From NCBI RefSeq assembly GCF_000203815.1, contig NW_004457624.1, forward strand, positions 1,302,001 through 1,366,000: DNA of 64,000 nucleotides, given 5' to 3'. Both the position numbers and the translations under genes were made by a program. The notes under the pieces are model-generated. The model was given only the letters and a program-made list of their open reading frames with translations, was not told where the DNA came from and ran no database searches. Source of the stretch: Cavenderia fasciculata (Eukaryota; Evosea; Eumycetozoa; Acytosteliales; Cavenderiaceae). Of this stretch, positions 28,896 to 40,200 are shown piece after piece; position 1 is the first letter of the stretch; each line of letters starts with the position of its first letter.

Positions 28896-29783
28896 TCATT
28901 CATCGTATTCGTCTTGGTGGTCAGAAATGAGTGACTCTTGCCCAACTTTGGAATATCCAGAGGATGATGATGAAGAAGAAGGGTAACGAGACGACGACGA
29001 CGAAGAAATACTACTATCATCATTGTTTCTGTTACGCCACCATGAAAAGACGAGATAACCAAAGAAACCAGTTGATAAAACAGTTGAAATGGTTGAAAAT
29101 ACAAATCCTGCACTAGGACCCCAACTATAGTATTCTGTAATGGCATCTGAAATGATAGTTTGTTTGCCACGGAAATTATCACAAATGTAGGTTTCCTTTG
29201 GGTCTTCATCACCGTCGGCACAATATAATTTGTTGATTGAAGTAAAGTTAAAGCAAGAAGCAGATATTACAATAACCAATAAAAGGTGGAGAGCAAGGAA
29301 GATGTAGGTTGAAACCTTTTTCAACAGTTTGTATATATCCTCTTTCTTTAACTTTTTTAAAATTGCCTTTACTAAAAGAATTGCCAATATAACAAATACC
29401 TATAGAATAGAATAGATCAGTAAGAGGTAACCAGTTCAAAAACAAAAAGTAGAGGACAAACTTACCAATAATAGAGCAAAGATTGTTAATCCTAGAGAAG
29501 CTTTAAATTTGTTGGTGATCTTTGGATCGAGGTTGCCTCTTTCTGGGTTTTGCCAAGTTGATACGCAAACGGTAGGGGCTGTGCCTTCAGTAATACACTT
29601 TGAAATCTCATACCTTTTAAAGGATAGATAATATTAGTTATTTGGGTTATTCTTTCAACTCATGAGTTTTTATAAATAGTTTACATACCATGGTGATTTA
29701 ATAGAGACAATTAATGAAATCATCAAAATTGCATTGAAAATTGAATGAATTACATCTCTCTTTGTACAAGTTCTATCATCCAT
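28896..29783 (-). CDS. Four-span membrane protein family, member D (most divergent)
   Basis: Exons 29783-29689 (95 nt), 29613-29466 and 29399-28896 give 248 residues. It shares the exon sizes and phases of A-C. The first segment ends IKSPW, the first loop has two Cys (KCITEG...TVCVST), and segment 3 is VIVISASCFNFTSINK-like. WGPSAGFVFSTISTVLSTGFF leads into segment 4. The tail is Ser-rich and ends ESLISDHQDEYDE, a diverged form of the SLISHNPDDY motif. It is adjacent to member C in the same orientation, 219 nt apart, so C and D are a tandem pair. Function unknown. Confidence 0.83.
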
Positions 29784-30655
29784 TTTCTCTCTCTATTATC
29801 TCTCTCTCTCTCTCTCTTCTTTGTGATGATAAATAAATAAATAGGACGATAGTTTGTTCTGATTAGCCTCCCCGTAAGCAACAAAAGAGGATCCCTTCAC
29901 GAATAACTTTCGGTGATTTTTAAATAGTTGGTTGAAAATGGCTTTTTAGATCCGAAAACAGATCGACGGTTGGCACGTGGTAGTGTTTTTGATACCAGAC
30001 CTGATCGTACCACCAAAATACATTAGGTAAACTATAGTATTTATTATTTATCGTGATTGTTTTCTTGTGTTTGTTATTTGTGTTACTAATAATAAAAGGT
30101 ATACCTTTTTGAAAATCTATTTGTTTGGATTCTATTACTATTGTTGTATCTCTAAGACGTACAAGTAGAAATAAAATATAAAAAGTAGATTGATTGAGAT
30201 TGAATTTAATTGTCCACTCACTAGAGTGGATTGGTGAAGCCTAATTAGGTTGTTGATCTTTTGTTGCCAAGTTCTGATTGTCGGTTTGTAGTAACTATGA
30301 ATAAAAAGACCTATAAGGAGGGACCGCGATAAACACAACACTTGGGTTGCTAGGTGGGGAGTCTTACTATTGAGTGGAAGAGAGAGAGAGAGAGAGTTAG
30401 ATATATATCAAAAAGTGAGAATATATCTCCAATAATAAATAGATACTTACAAAAAAGGTTGTAATCTTTTTCCAACCAACTAGTATAGATTTGTTATTCC
30501 ACAAATCATATGAATATTGTAGTGTTTGGTGATGATGATGGTGGGCTATCCAACAATCTGTCTAGATTACATCTATAGTATTTGCTTTAAAATGAACTCA
30601 AAAGCCCGATTGTTATTCTCTTATTAATAACTATGTAGATAGGGGATGATTTAAT
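29784..30655. other. Spacer with no recognised gene
   Basis: This 872-nt stretch has a mid-GC patch around 29925-30010, with CACGTG at about 29976, and another at 30200-30360. I found no coding frame, tRNA or known RNA motif that I can support. It is the upstream region of member D and the downstream region of the CudA-like gene. Confidence 0.55.
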
Positions 30656-33089
30656 TTATTCTGTATCGTCTCCAACATCGTTTGTTTCTCTGAGTCTCTT
30701 TTTAAGTAATCTAGTAGATTGACCATTGTCTTCTTGTTGTTGTTGGTCTTGTCTTGCTCGTTGCTGTTGAGGATTTGGGAGAAGAGCTGAATGTCGGTTG
30801 TTGTTCTGATGATCTGGTAATGAGATCAGATCGGGAATAAAGGTATTATTGTTGCCACTGTTGTTGGCTTCAATTTCCTTTGTTTGATCAATAAAACACA
30901 TTGAAGAAGGAGATGCTGTTCCAATTCCAATGTTGATATTGTGTGTTGGAGGTGCAGGTATTGATTGATGTGGTGGTGGAAGGATGGGTGAAGATACTCC
31001 TGGCACGTTTGATAGGAACGAAGTGGGAATAAGAGCAGATGTCGATGATGACAAGGAAGGGTTGGAGTTGTTGTTAGAGTTGTTATTATTATTGTTGATG
31101 TTGTTGTTCTGTAGGTTTTGTTGTTGAGATGATGGCAGAGGATTGTTGAGATATGGTGGTGTAGGGTAGATAGCGATTGATGACATGGATTGTGGTGGAG
31201 AATTAAACATCTGTTGATACTCTCCTCCATTACTCATGTATTGTGGTTGGTATAAATACGAGATTGGTTGCTGTTGGTGTTGTTGCTGTTGTTGTTGCTG
31301 TTGGTGTTGTTGTTGTTGTGCCATGGAACGATGATGATGATGATTATGGTGGTTATGATGATTGTGGTGGATGTGATTATGGTTGTGGTGAGGAGGTGGT
31401 GGTGGCAATTGGTGATGTGATTGATGCATCATGTTTTCATAACTACCGTCTGGATATCCAACACCAACTTCTTTTTGCAATGGAGCTGCGTTCATATCGT
31501 ATGCAGACTTTGTTTCTCTTGGTTGGATGTTGGGCTTTTCATAGTAGATTCTAATGGAAAATCTAAGCTTTTCCCATAGAGTAACCTTAATGTCGGTAGA
31601 AGATTCCTTCATGAGAAAACCTTCAAAATCATCTTCGGTTCCCCATCTATCATCCCATTCATCTTCTTGTTCTTCTTGTTGATTTTCATATTGATTGTTG
31701 TTATTATTGTTGAAGAGTTGTTGTTGTTGTGGTTGAGATTGTTGTTGTTGTAATGGTTGTTGTTGTTGGAACAACATCATAGGTTGTGGTGAAGGTAACT
31801 GGGAATTGTAAGAACCTTGTCCTACATAGATGTTATTAATATTGATATGATTATTTCCGATATAGGTTGACTTGAATGAAGACATTTGATTGCTATTGTT
31901 ATTATTATTATTGTTATTATTGGATAGATATGGGTCTTGGTAACCTTGTTGTTGCTGTTGGTCTTGTTGTGATAAATAGTTGACAATTGGTGTCATTGGT
32001 AGAAAAGACTTGAGGTTGGGTGAAAATTCATTTGATCTTTGTTCGTTGGGTGTGGATGTGTTTGATTGCTTGGACATTGACAATGGACTTGGAATGCCCG
32101 AAGAATATGGATACTGGATGTAATTGGTAGTTGAAATTGAATTCATATGACTATTGTTGTTTGATTGTGGAGGAGAAAGAAATGAATGAGCAGATGGTAA
32201 CAAATTATTATTATTGTTGATATTATTATTATTATTTATGTTTCCATTATTATTGTTTCCATTATTATTGATGTTTCCATTATTATTATTTCCATTATTA
32301 TTGTTATTATTATTATTGGTAGAAGTAGTTGAAGTAGAAGTAGATAAATCAATATTATTATTATTAGTCAAAGTAGTTCTTCTTATAGATAATATTTCAT
32401 TTTCCATTGCAGCATTGTGATTAATGACTAGAGATTGATATTTGGCATGAGAAATGTCAACAGGTTCTTCATCTTTTTTGTATTTGGCTTCAGACTTTGC
32501 TGTATTCTCTGGATAATCGTATTCACGCATCAGCTTTCTGATTGGTAGGTGTTCTGAAGTGACCAACGAGAGAATGGAATAGGAAACATTGGATGCAATC
32601 TTTGTAATTCTTTCTGGATCCCTGTCATCCATTTCATGAGGTGGGAATTTGATTGGGAATCTTCTAATCATCCCATTTCGTTTAAAGTGTCCTTTTCCTG
32701 CTATTGTTCTCTTCCATTTCTTTGAAGAATCTGGTGGATCTTGAAATGAAAGAACAACATGAGCATGATGACCTAAATATAAAATAAAATATAAAAAAGA
32801 AATATTAATAATTGGATGTGTTTCCTTCCTCCTTCTCCTTCTCTCTCTCGTTTATTTACCTTTATTAGTATGATAAGATGTCATTTCATTTACCTCATCG
32901 TCAAAGGCATATATATCAATGACAGATTCATTGTTTCGAACAAATTGGAATACTCTTGGGAGGTATCCTGATGCAAGATATAATGAAATGATCTTGATCA
33001 ATCGAATGGACTCCAATACCCCAAGTTGCTCCAACAATGGCAAGTATGAAGGTGGTATGGTCGACTTTTTAGATGATATTTTTCTTGTT
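30656..33089 (-). CDS. CudA/SpaA-like putative transcription regulator (5' end unresolved)
   Basis: At least two exons: 33089-32860 and 32772-30656. The conserved core starts in the first (YLPLLEQLGVLESIR...YLASGYLPRVFQFVRNN) and continues in the second (GHHAHVVLSFQDPPDSSKKW, KRNGMIRRFPIKFPPHE, RITKIASNVSYSILSLV, LPIRKLMREYDYP, MENEILSIRR). This block resembles, from memory, the core of Dictyostelium CudA, a nuclear regulator of prespore and tip gene expression; the family name is tentative. The rest is Asn/Gln/His/Pro-rich low complexity with one ordered island (EDDFEGFLMKESSTDIKVTLWEKLRF). No ATG in frame precedes the core before a likely acceptor at 33090, so one or more 5' exons must lie further upstream, perhaps beyond a long intron. 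Confidence 0.55.
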
Positions 33090-34342
33090 CTATTAGATAG
33101 TTAGTCTGGTCCCTTTGATCTAAAGAGAACAATACCAACTAACTGAGAGTATGAAAGTGGTTGAAAAAGGATGAATGGTAGGTGAGTGAAAGTAACCTAT
33201 AAAGTTGAAGTAATGATAAATAGGTTAATTAGCAAATTGTGTGATCCATCAAAATCAATTGGCATATCTATAGTAGTCAAGAGAGAAACTATCAAGACAA
33301 AGAGATGACGACAAAAGAGAGAGTCTTTAAATCGTTGTTGACTTTTTTTGTTGTTTGTTGGATGATGTGAATATAGGTTGAGATGAGATGAGATGAGAAG
33401 GGTGATGAATCTGGGAATTCCTTTGTATTGTTGTGTGTTGATTGATTGAGTGGTGTTTGTTTGTTGTCGAGGATAGATAAAGGTTATTATCAAATGAAAT
33501 AAATGTCTGGTCTTGGATGATAACTAATTTGATTTGATGATAAAGAGAGTAAGAGAGAGATTAAGAGTAAGAGTAAGAGTAGAGAGAGAAAAATTAATAA
33601 GTGGTTGGTTGGTTGGTTGGGGTCAACGAGTCAAGTAAGAATTCTGATTTGATGTATTGGCATTAATTAAAATATAGTTCAAGAGTCTGTAATACTAGGG
33701 TGTGGGAAAAAGAACAAACAAACAAACAAACAGCAATACAATAATAATAACAAAAATAATAATAAAATAGTATTATGCCAATTATGTTTTTATATTATAT
33801 TGCTATTGGTAACTGGACTATTTGTGTTGTCGTCGTACGACATTATTGATGTGTGTAAGATTGTTGTTATGATGAGGAACTAAAGATGGTTTATCTGAAA
33901 CGAATTTTATCGGCTCGTGTGCTTGTTGTCTCTGTGAATCGTGTGTGTGGGTGTGAGTGTAGTGTGGTGTGTGTGGTGCGTTGTTTGGCATATGTATTTT
34001 TTTTGAGGAGTATGGGGAATGAAGAGGAGTGAGAGAGAGAGAGAGAGAGAGAAGAGAGTTGGATAGTGAAAGGAGAAGAAGAATCGAAACTCCTACCAAA
34101 CAAACTTTAGTTTATGATAATGGTTTGTAGTCAAAGTATTGATTATTAACTTTAGTTGATGATAATTATCTGAACACACAAATCAAATTCAAAGCATTAT
34201 AATGTGCGTTATATTAATTGATAAACTAATAGTGAACAAATAATAATAAAACAAACCAAATGTACATTTGATAGATGGAAAGATAGATAGACAGACAGAT
34301 ATAAATATATATATAACTTATATATAAATATTTAAATACAAC

Positions 34343-34402
<60 letters not shown>

Positions 34403-35260
34403 CAATCTCTTATCATTGTTAATCTATTACTATTAATTGGAATGATGATTATTACTTTATATATATATTATTATGCTAAAGCTAATGAATGCATTATTTG
34501 GAGGGTGGTTGTACAAAATGAATGAATAGAACCAGATTTACAGATGAACAAATCAGCAAGTGAACTTTTTTGTACACTCCTCCATCTCTTTCTTTCAAAC
34601 CATCCTATTCTATTATTATGAATATTGATATATATCATAGATATATATATATATATATAATATATAGACTGTATATTTATGTTTTGTTTTGTTTTTGTTT
34701 GTATTACGAGTCTATTTGTTCTCTCTTGGTTCTTATATCTTTTGTGTGTATGTATGATAGAGATATAACAAACGTTGTATCAAGACTTTGGTTGGTGTGA
34801 GTGTCTCTCCCAGCAAAAAGTCAAAAAAAGATTAAAAAATCGTATGTTTGTTTTCGCCGCTTCCTCTTTGTTGTGTGATACGCATATGGGTTCTTTTCCG
34901 CAAGTACCTTCCATATATAGAACTTGTACAAATATAGAACTTATATTTTATATATATATATCTATATGTATATGTATAATGTATAATATATAACCTACTT
35001 CTTCTTCTACTTCTTCTTCTTCTTTTTAGCTTTGATTGGAGTATATCTGTTTATCTATTTCTTGATGTATGCAAATTAGGTCTTGGTATATAAATAGAGA
35101 GAGGAGAGAGGAGAAAAGAAAGATGTGAGTGAAGAGATATCAGATATATTCAAAAGTGAAGTGTTGTTCCTTCTCACAAAGGCCACGAACAAAATTTTAA
35201 TACAAAATAAAGACATATTGTGAACTAAAAGCTCACCCAATAGGATGATGTTGGGCACTG
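33090..35260. other. Simple-sequence spacer upstream of the CudA-like gene
   Basis: About 2.2 kb of AT-rich DNA with (GA)n (34025-34050), GAGTAA repeats (33560-33585), (TA)n (34645-34660) and a long (TTA)n tract. The missing 5' exon of the CudA-like gene may lie here, but I cannot point to it. No other gene is supported. Confidence 0.55.
34343..34402. repeat. (TTA)n microsatellite, about 20 units
   Basis: This is an uninterrupted ATT/TTA triplet run in non-coding DNA. The same triplet family codes for Asn runs in neighbouring genes. Confidence 0.95.
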
Positions 35261-35490
35261 TCCTTGGGTTTGACGTGATTCAAAGTGGATAGAACTGTTG
35301 TTGGTGTTATTGTTGTTGCTCGAGCAACAAACGCCTCCTTCTTGTCTCTACTATGGGGGTAAGAAACGAAATGGATTGGGTTGTGTGTGTTGTCCTCCCT
35401 AGCTCACATCTGCATGCCTTGTGTTTCGAATGGGGGAGTAGAAGTTTGTTGTTCACAAGTTTCTGTGTATCTTTTTTTTTATTTTATTAG

Positions 35491-35628
35491 ATCACCGCGC
35501 TATGCGGGTATCCCAATATCTCGAAAAATTTTGTTGTCATCATCATTGACAATGCCTTCTATTTCAAAAAGCGACAACACCACGTAGATGCCTTGTGTGA
35601 GCACGTATCGCAAGTGTGGAACGAATGA
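35491..35628 (+). other. Orphan GC-rich terminal exon-like frame
   Basis: After a good T-rich acceptor (AG at 35489-35490) a 45-codon frame runs to TGA at 35626. It includes GYPNISKNFVVIIIDNAFYF and ends HVDALCEHVSQVWNE. It uses varied, GC-richer codons, and an upstream donor-like GTAAG sits at 35359. The IIIDNA segment faintly recalls the second acidic motif of DDE transposases, so it may be a remnant of a DNA transposon or the last exon of an unseen host gene. Its stop codon abuts that of the sulfotransferase on the other strand (TGATCA). No start is found. Confidence 0.3.
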
Positions 35629-37368
35629 TCATTCATTACCTAGAACCATGGCGTTAAGGGGGTCTCTATAGAGGGCAACCCCACGGTCGACCAGCTCCCT
35701 ACCAACAAGCTCCAACTCTTGCTCGAATATCTTTAGTGCCATCTCGTATAACGCGACATCCATAAAGTTCTTTTGTCTTATCATTTCTTTGATGTTGGGA
35801 GGGACTGTCGCCTTGTTCCTCGACCTACCTATATTGGTCTTGATGTTTGGGAGGTGCTCAAAGCCCGCATAGTAGCTTAAAAGGACCATCGATTCATCGT
35901 ATCTTTCCATGATGCCAACAAATTTGATGCAACTACAAAGTGCGCAGGTGGTTGAAGTTTAGTTGAAGTTGATTGGGTAAAGAAATGGATATTTAACGGT
36001 TTGGTCGGAAATGGGCAAAAAAGAGAAATAATAAAAAGATCGTCAGTGGCTTTTCGTTTTGTGGAGGGAACACCCTCTCTCGACAATCGGCACCGACTAT
36101 TTTATCGTCTTTTTTTTTGTGTTGACGATATCGTCATCGTGGGCCACTTCCCTCTTTTGGAGAGTTCGTATGATGGTTGGGTTGATAGGTGCTTGATTTA
36201 GTTCTAATAATACATACTATTGTAGGTGATGCAAGGCAATTGGAAGGGACCTATGATCAAAGTTGAGCTCTCTTGAAATACCCAGTATTCTTCGAGTCTG
36301 TTCGTTGTCAGCGATTGCATTCTTGCTGACCCATTGTTCCAGAGTCCTAGACGACGCATCTCGATGTAATGGATGATCTTTACTGTCTAAAAGAAAGTAG
36401 TAATGCGAAATGACCCGGTCTACGGGATCACGAAACATGGTCATATAACTGAACCGATTCATGTGGTCGTATGAATCACCATCGCTGAAAAAGTTGTGTA
36501 TGTTGGATGGTACTTGATAATCTTCAAAGAATTCTTGAAAGTAGAGATGCAGGCCAAAAAAGACGTGTCCAAAGATTGTGTGACTTGGTGTGACATTGAC
36601 CATTTTGTCTGGCATTGGATGTGTGAGTACGTGAAAGATACTGGATGACTCTATATTCTTTTGAAAGAGGTTGATGAGTGATGTTCCACCAGTCTTTGGG
36701 ATATGTATAAATATGAATGGTTTGGCGAGTAATAATGGGTTCTTGTCAGGGTCAGTCTTCCAACCCGGGTTGTTGTTGTTGGCATTCTCCAACTCATCGA
36801 TTGCAGCAAGTGTACCATTACCAGCCAGTTTTGGAGTAGCAGCGTAGGTAAAATTTCTTGGAAGTTTTGCCACCCATGGCAATTCATTGTAGTACTCTTC
36901 TGTCAATTGTTCTATCAATCTATTGTGTTCTCCAACCTCTAATCTTCTCCTATACGCTCTCATTCTAAGATATGTCATTCTATTTGTTGCTAGTGGTTGT
37001 AATTCCATTGATGTTGATTTTGTCTTGGTGGTTGTAGAAGTTGGTCCACCCAACTCTCCCAATTTAAGGTAATCATATTCCTTTTTACCTTCTGCTAACT
37101 CCTTTTTCCTTCTTTTATAAAAGTTTTCAAATCCTCCTCCTTTCTTTTCATCGTCATCCTCATTATTATTATTATTCTTCTGTTGTTGTTGTGGTGATTG
37201 ATATGATGATTCATTTGATTCTTCAAGATGAGGTGATTGTCTATCGAGAATAGAAGATACTGATGGTAGTCTTTGATAAGAGTATTGTAAAGGTGTGAAT
37301 GCAATCTCTATTAATATGATGCAAACAGTAAACACAACAATGATTCCCATTGTTTTTAATGCTTTCAT
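35629..37368 (-). CDS. Golgi-type sulfotransferase (type II membrane protein)
   Basis: Exons 37368-36218 and 35932-35629 give 484 residues. An N-terminal signal anchor (GIIVVFTVCIILIEIAF) is followed by a low-complexity stem. The PAPS-binding loop is FIFIHIPKTGGTSL (about residue 228) and the 3'-phosphate motif is YMTMFRDPVDRVISHYYF. These are the two hallmarks of the Sulfotransfer_2 / heparan-sulfate-2-O-type group, which transfers sulfate from PAPS to carbohydrate in the Golgi. The splice restores LHHLQYCIKFVGIMERYDESM, a segment conserved near the C-terminus of these enzymes. The intron (285 nt) is longer and GC-richer than others in the window. The acceptor substrate cannot be told. It is convergent with the orphan exon at 35491. 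Confidence 0.85.
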
Positions 37369-37647
37369 CTTTATATCTTTCTCTCTATCTATCTATTATA
37401 TCTTATAATATACATATATCTACAACATAACTAAATAGGTCAAAGGTGTGTTGTTTCATTTGAATGATGATAGATAAACATTGGGGGGGTGTTTGAGCAA
37501 TGGAGTGTTTCAATCCATTTTAGGCAAGATATTTATAATTAGACGAATCTTTAGAGATTCTCTGCAGAATCCTACGTTTGAAAGTTTTTTGAAGTTTCAT
37601 GACCGAGACTATAATATAATTTATTTTTCAATTATTTATTATTTTGA

Positions 37648-39793
37648 TTATTTTTTTCTACCACCTCTTTCCTTTGCTGAAACATTAATCACTGTACCAG
37701 ACAAGAGATTATAGAAACCAAGTGTATGTTGATCCTTGAGAATGGATTGACCGAGGGATTTTAATTTTTGTTTGTTTGGTGCTAGTCCAACCAAATCCTT
37801 GATTCTATCCTTGAGTGTAGTGATTGTGTCTCTGGGTTGGAGAACAAGTGAATAGTTTTGATTGGATCCGTCTGATCCAGTTGATTCAATGACAAGACTG
37901 ACAGGTCCTGGGTTTGCGAAAATAAACTCTTCTTCATTGATGAGGTTATCGTCGGTTTTTAATTTCTTGTTTGGTTGTTGAGAGGATGATTCCATCGTGG
38001 ATGCATCGATGGTTTGATTCTGCATAAATGGTGGAAGAGGAGGTGGAGGAACTCCATAAGGTGGAATATACATTTGATTTGGATGTTGTTGATGTTGTTG
38101 GTGAAGATGTTGCATTTGATGGTGTTGTTGCTGTTGATGTTGTTGATGTTTTTGTATTCTTTCACTGGCAATTTGGAGTGCGTGGTGTTGTGTACGGTTG
38201 ATCGACGATGAATGACCGTCCCAAATGACCTTTTCGACCTTTTCCTCTTCTTTGACGGCACTGCCAATGGCAACCTCTTGGTCACCAAAGATATCGGTTC
38301 TTCTATTGGCAAACGACTGCAAATTTCTAGAGATTTCGTCGTCGTGCAAGACGGTGGATGAACCCGACGCCACTGGGTTCTTGGGCCTGTCGCGCCTGTT
38401 GAGCAACTCGATACGCATATGCTCCTGCATCTCGTCGAGTGGGATATCCTGTCCACACATTGGACACGGCTGTGTGATACGTTTGGGCTCTGAGCCGGCG
38501 GCTGCAACCGTCTTGGCCTTTGTATAGTCCTTGACAACCTTGAGCTTGGGACGTGCGGTAGGTGCCTCTGGCTCCTTGTCGCCGCCGTCCATGTCCACAT
38601 CCTCCATATCCATATCAACGTCCATCTCACCGTCACCCTCACCATTGTCATCGGCCAAACTCTCCTCGCTGATTTTGAGCAGCTCCTCAAACGTCTTGGG
38701 TGATGGCAACAACTCTAGATCCTCATTTGTAAAGTCGATCGTGTCAACCACGACAAAGTCGTGCCAGTCAATCGACGCAAACATCGTGCGCTCCTGGTCG
38801 GCCTCCTCCTCTGCCTTTTTGGCAGCAACTTGCTCCTTTTGGTTCCATTCGAATCGATTGATCGATCGCTCGACAATCGTCTGCTTGTCTCTAAAGTCAA
38901 CCTTTGCCATCACCTCGCATATATTCTTTGGTGCGTATACAATCGCAGCATATGACTCGACCAACGCACGATACCAACTATGCAAATGATGTGTTGGCTT
39001 TAAAAAGTCAAACTGTGTATTTCTAATCTCTCTCAATGCCAATCCTTGTGAAAATGATTCTCCATTTACTGCTACATATTGTGCAGTTAATCTAATTGTA
39101 TCTCTAAAAGAAACAAAAATGAATATTATTGTCAGTTGATAGTTTTGTTTTTTTTAAAAAGGTCGTATCTACTTACAAATCTACAGCATTTACTTCTTCG
39201 GGAGTATCTAGTATATATAATAATGGTTCAGGTTCATAGATTTCTTTGATCACTTCAGGTGGAGGTGATGGTTCTTGAACGGGTGCTGGAGGAGGGGGTG
39301 GTGGAGCAAGTAGTTCTGCTGGGATAGACGACGACGATGAAGAAGAGGTTGATGATGATGTTGTTGTAGGAGTTGCAGATGGCTGTACTGTTGTTTCACT
39401 CGATTCGGTAGGTGATGAAGTACTAGCTGTTGGTTTAGCAGCTGGTTTAGCAGCTGGTTTGGCTGGTTGTTTTTGAAGTTCAGTCTCTCTTACATTGATA
39501 TAGTATTGATGGTATTGATCACCCAACTTTAAAAAGTTAAACTTTTCATTATTCTTTTCTCTCTCTCTAATCTTTTCTATAAAAGAGTCTCCTAGTTTAA
39601 CATAAAACTCTACTGTCTTTTTAATTATATCTATACATATATATTAATAATGATAAATGATTGAGGATGTTATGTTAGTTGATTCGGTTCATATTGACAT
39701 ATTGAACATCGTTCGTTGTTTCTTTCTTGTTGTAAACTTTGTCACAATACACATACTTTTGATATCAGTAGGTGGTTCAGATGATGCAACCAT
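37648..39793 (-). CDS. sf3a1: Splicing factor 3A subunit 1 (SF3A1/Prp21)
   Basis: Exons 39793-39757, 39630-39177 and 39103-37648 give 648 residues. The tiny first exon encodes MVASSEPPTDIK and joins NIIKKTVEFYVKLGDSF, the start of the first SURP module (ends NEKFNFLKLGDQYHQYY). A Pro/Ala/Ser linker leads to the second SURP (DTIRLTAQYVAVNGESF... FDFLKPTHHLHSWY). Then follow the Prp21 region (FASIDWHDFVVVDTIDF, PCPMCGQDIPLDEMQEHMRIELL, RRTDIFGDQEVAIG, WDGHSSSINRTQ) and a C-terminal ubiquitin-like domain ending NVSAKERGGRKK, almost as in human. The protein is part of the U2 snRNP and helps branch-point recognition. The first exon, only 37 nt, is supported by homology to the human N-terminus. Confidence 0.95.
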
Positions 39794-40200
39794 GATTGTT
39801 CAATATGCTATATCTATCTATCCTACAAGAACTGATCTATGTGAAATGACACTTACAATATTGAAGGGTCTGGAGTTTGAAATTCGAAAAAAGCTCTCTT
39901 TTCAATTTTTCACAGTGAAGTAGGTTGTTTGTATTTGTTAATTATTTATTTTTATTAATGTTTGTGATTGATTAATTAATTGTTTTGTGGATGGGATCCA
40001 TAAATAATAGGATAATATTTATGGGTGTGATATGGGAGTATTTAAAATATATGGTTGGTAGTTTTTGATTGATTATCTTATCTTTATCTTTTTTTCAACA
40101 ATATTTTTCTTTTTCTTTTTTTTTGTTTTGTTATTTTTTTACTTTTGTTGTTATTTGTTATTTGTTATTAGTTATATATATAATTATTAATTAAAATAGA

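Noticed and set aside
36001-36201. Short frame with a VDD segment vaguely like a polymerase motif
   Set aside because: It is only about 65 codons, lies inside the sulfotransferase intron, and has no other family motif near it. Not enough to name an element.
39657-39923. 88-codon + strand frame
   Set aside because: It overlaps the sf3a1 first exon and intron on the other strand and has no domain; sf3a1 conservation decides the strand.
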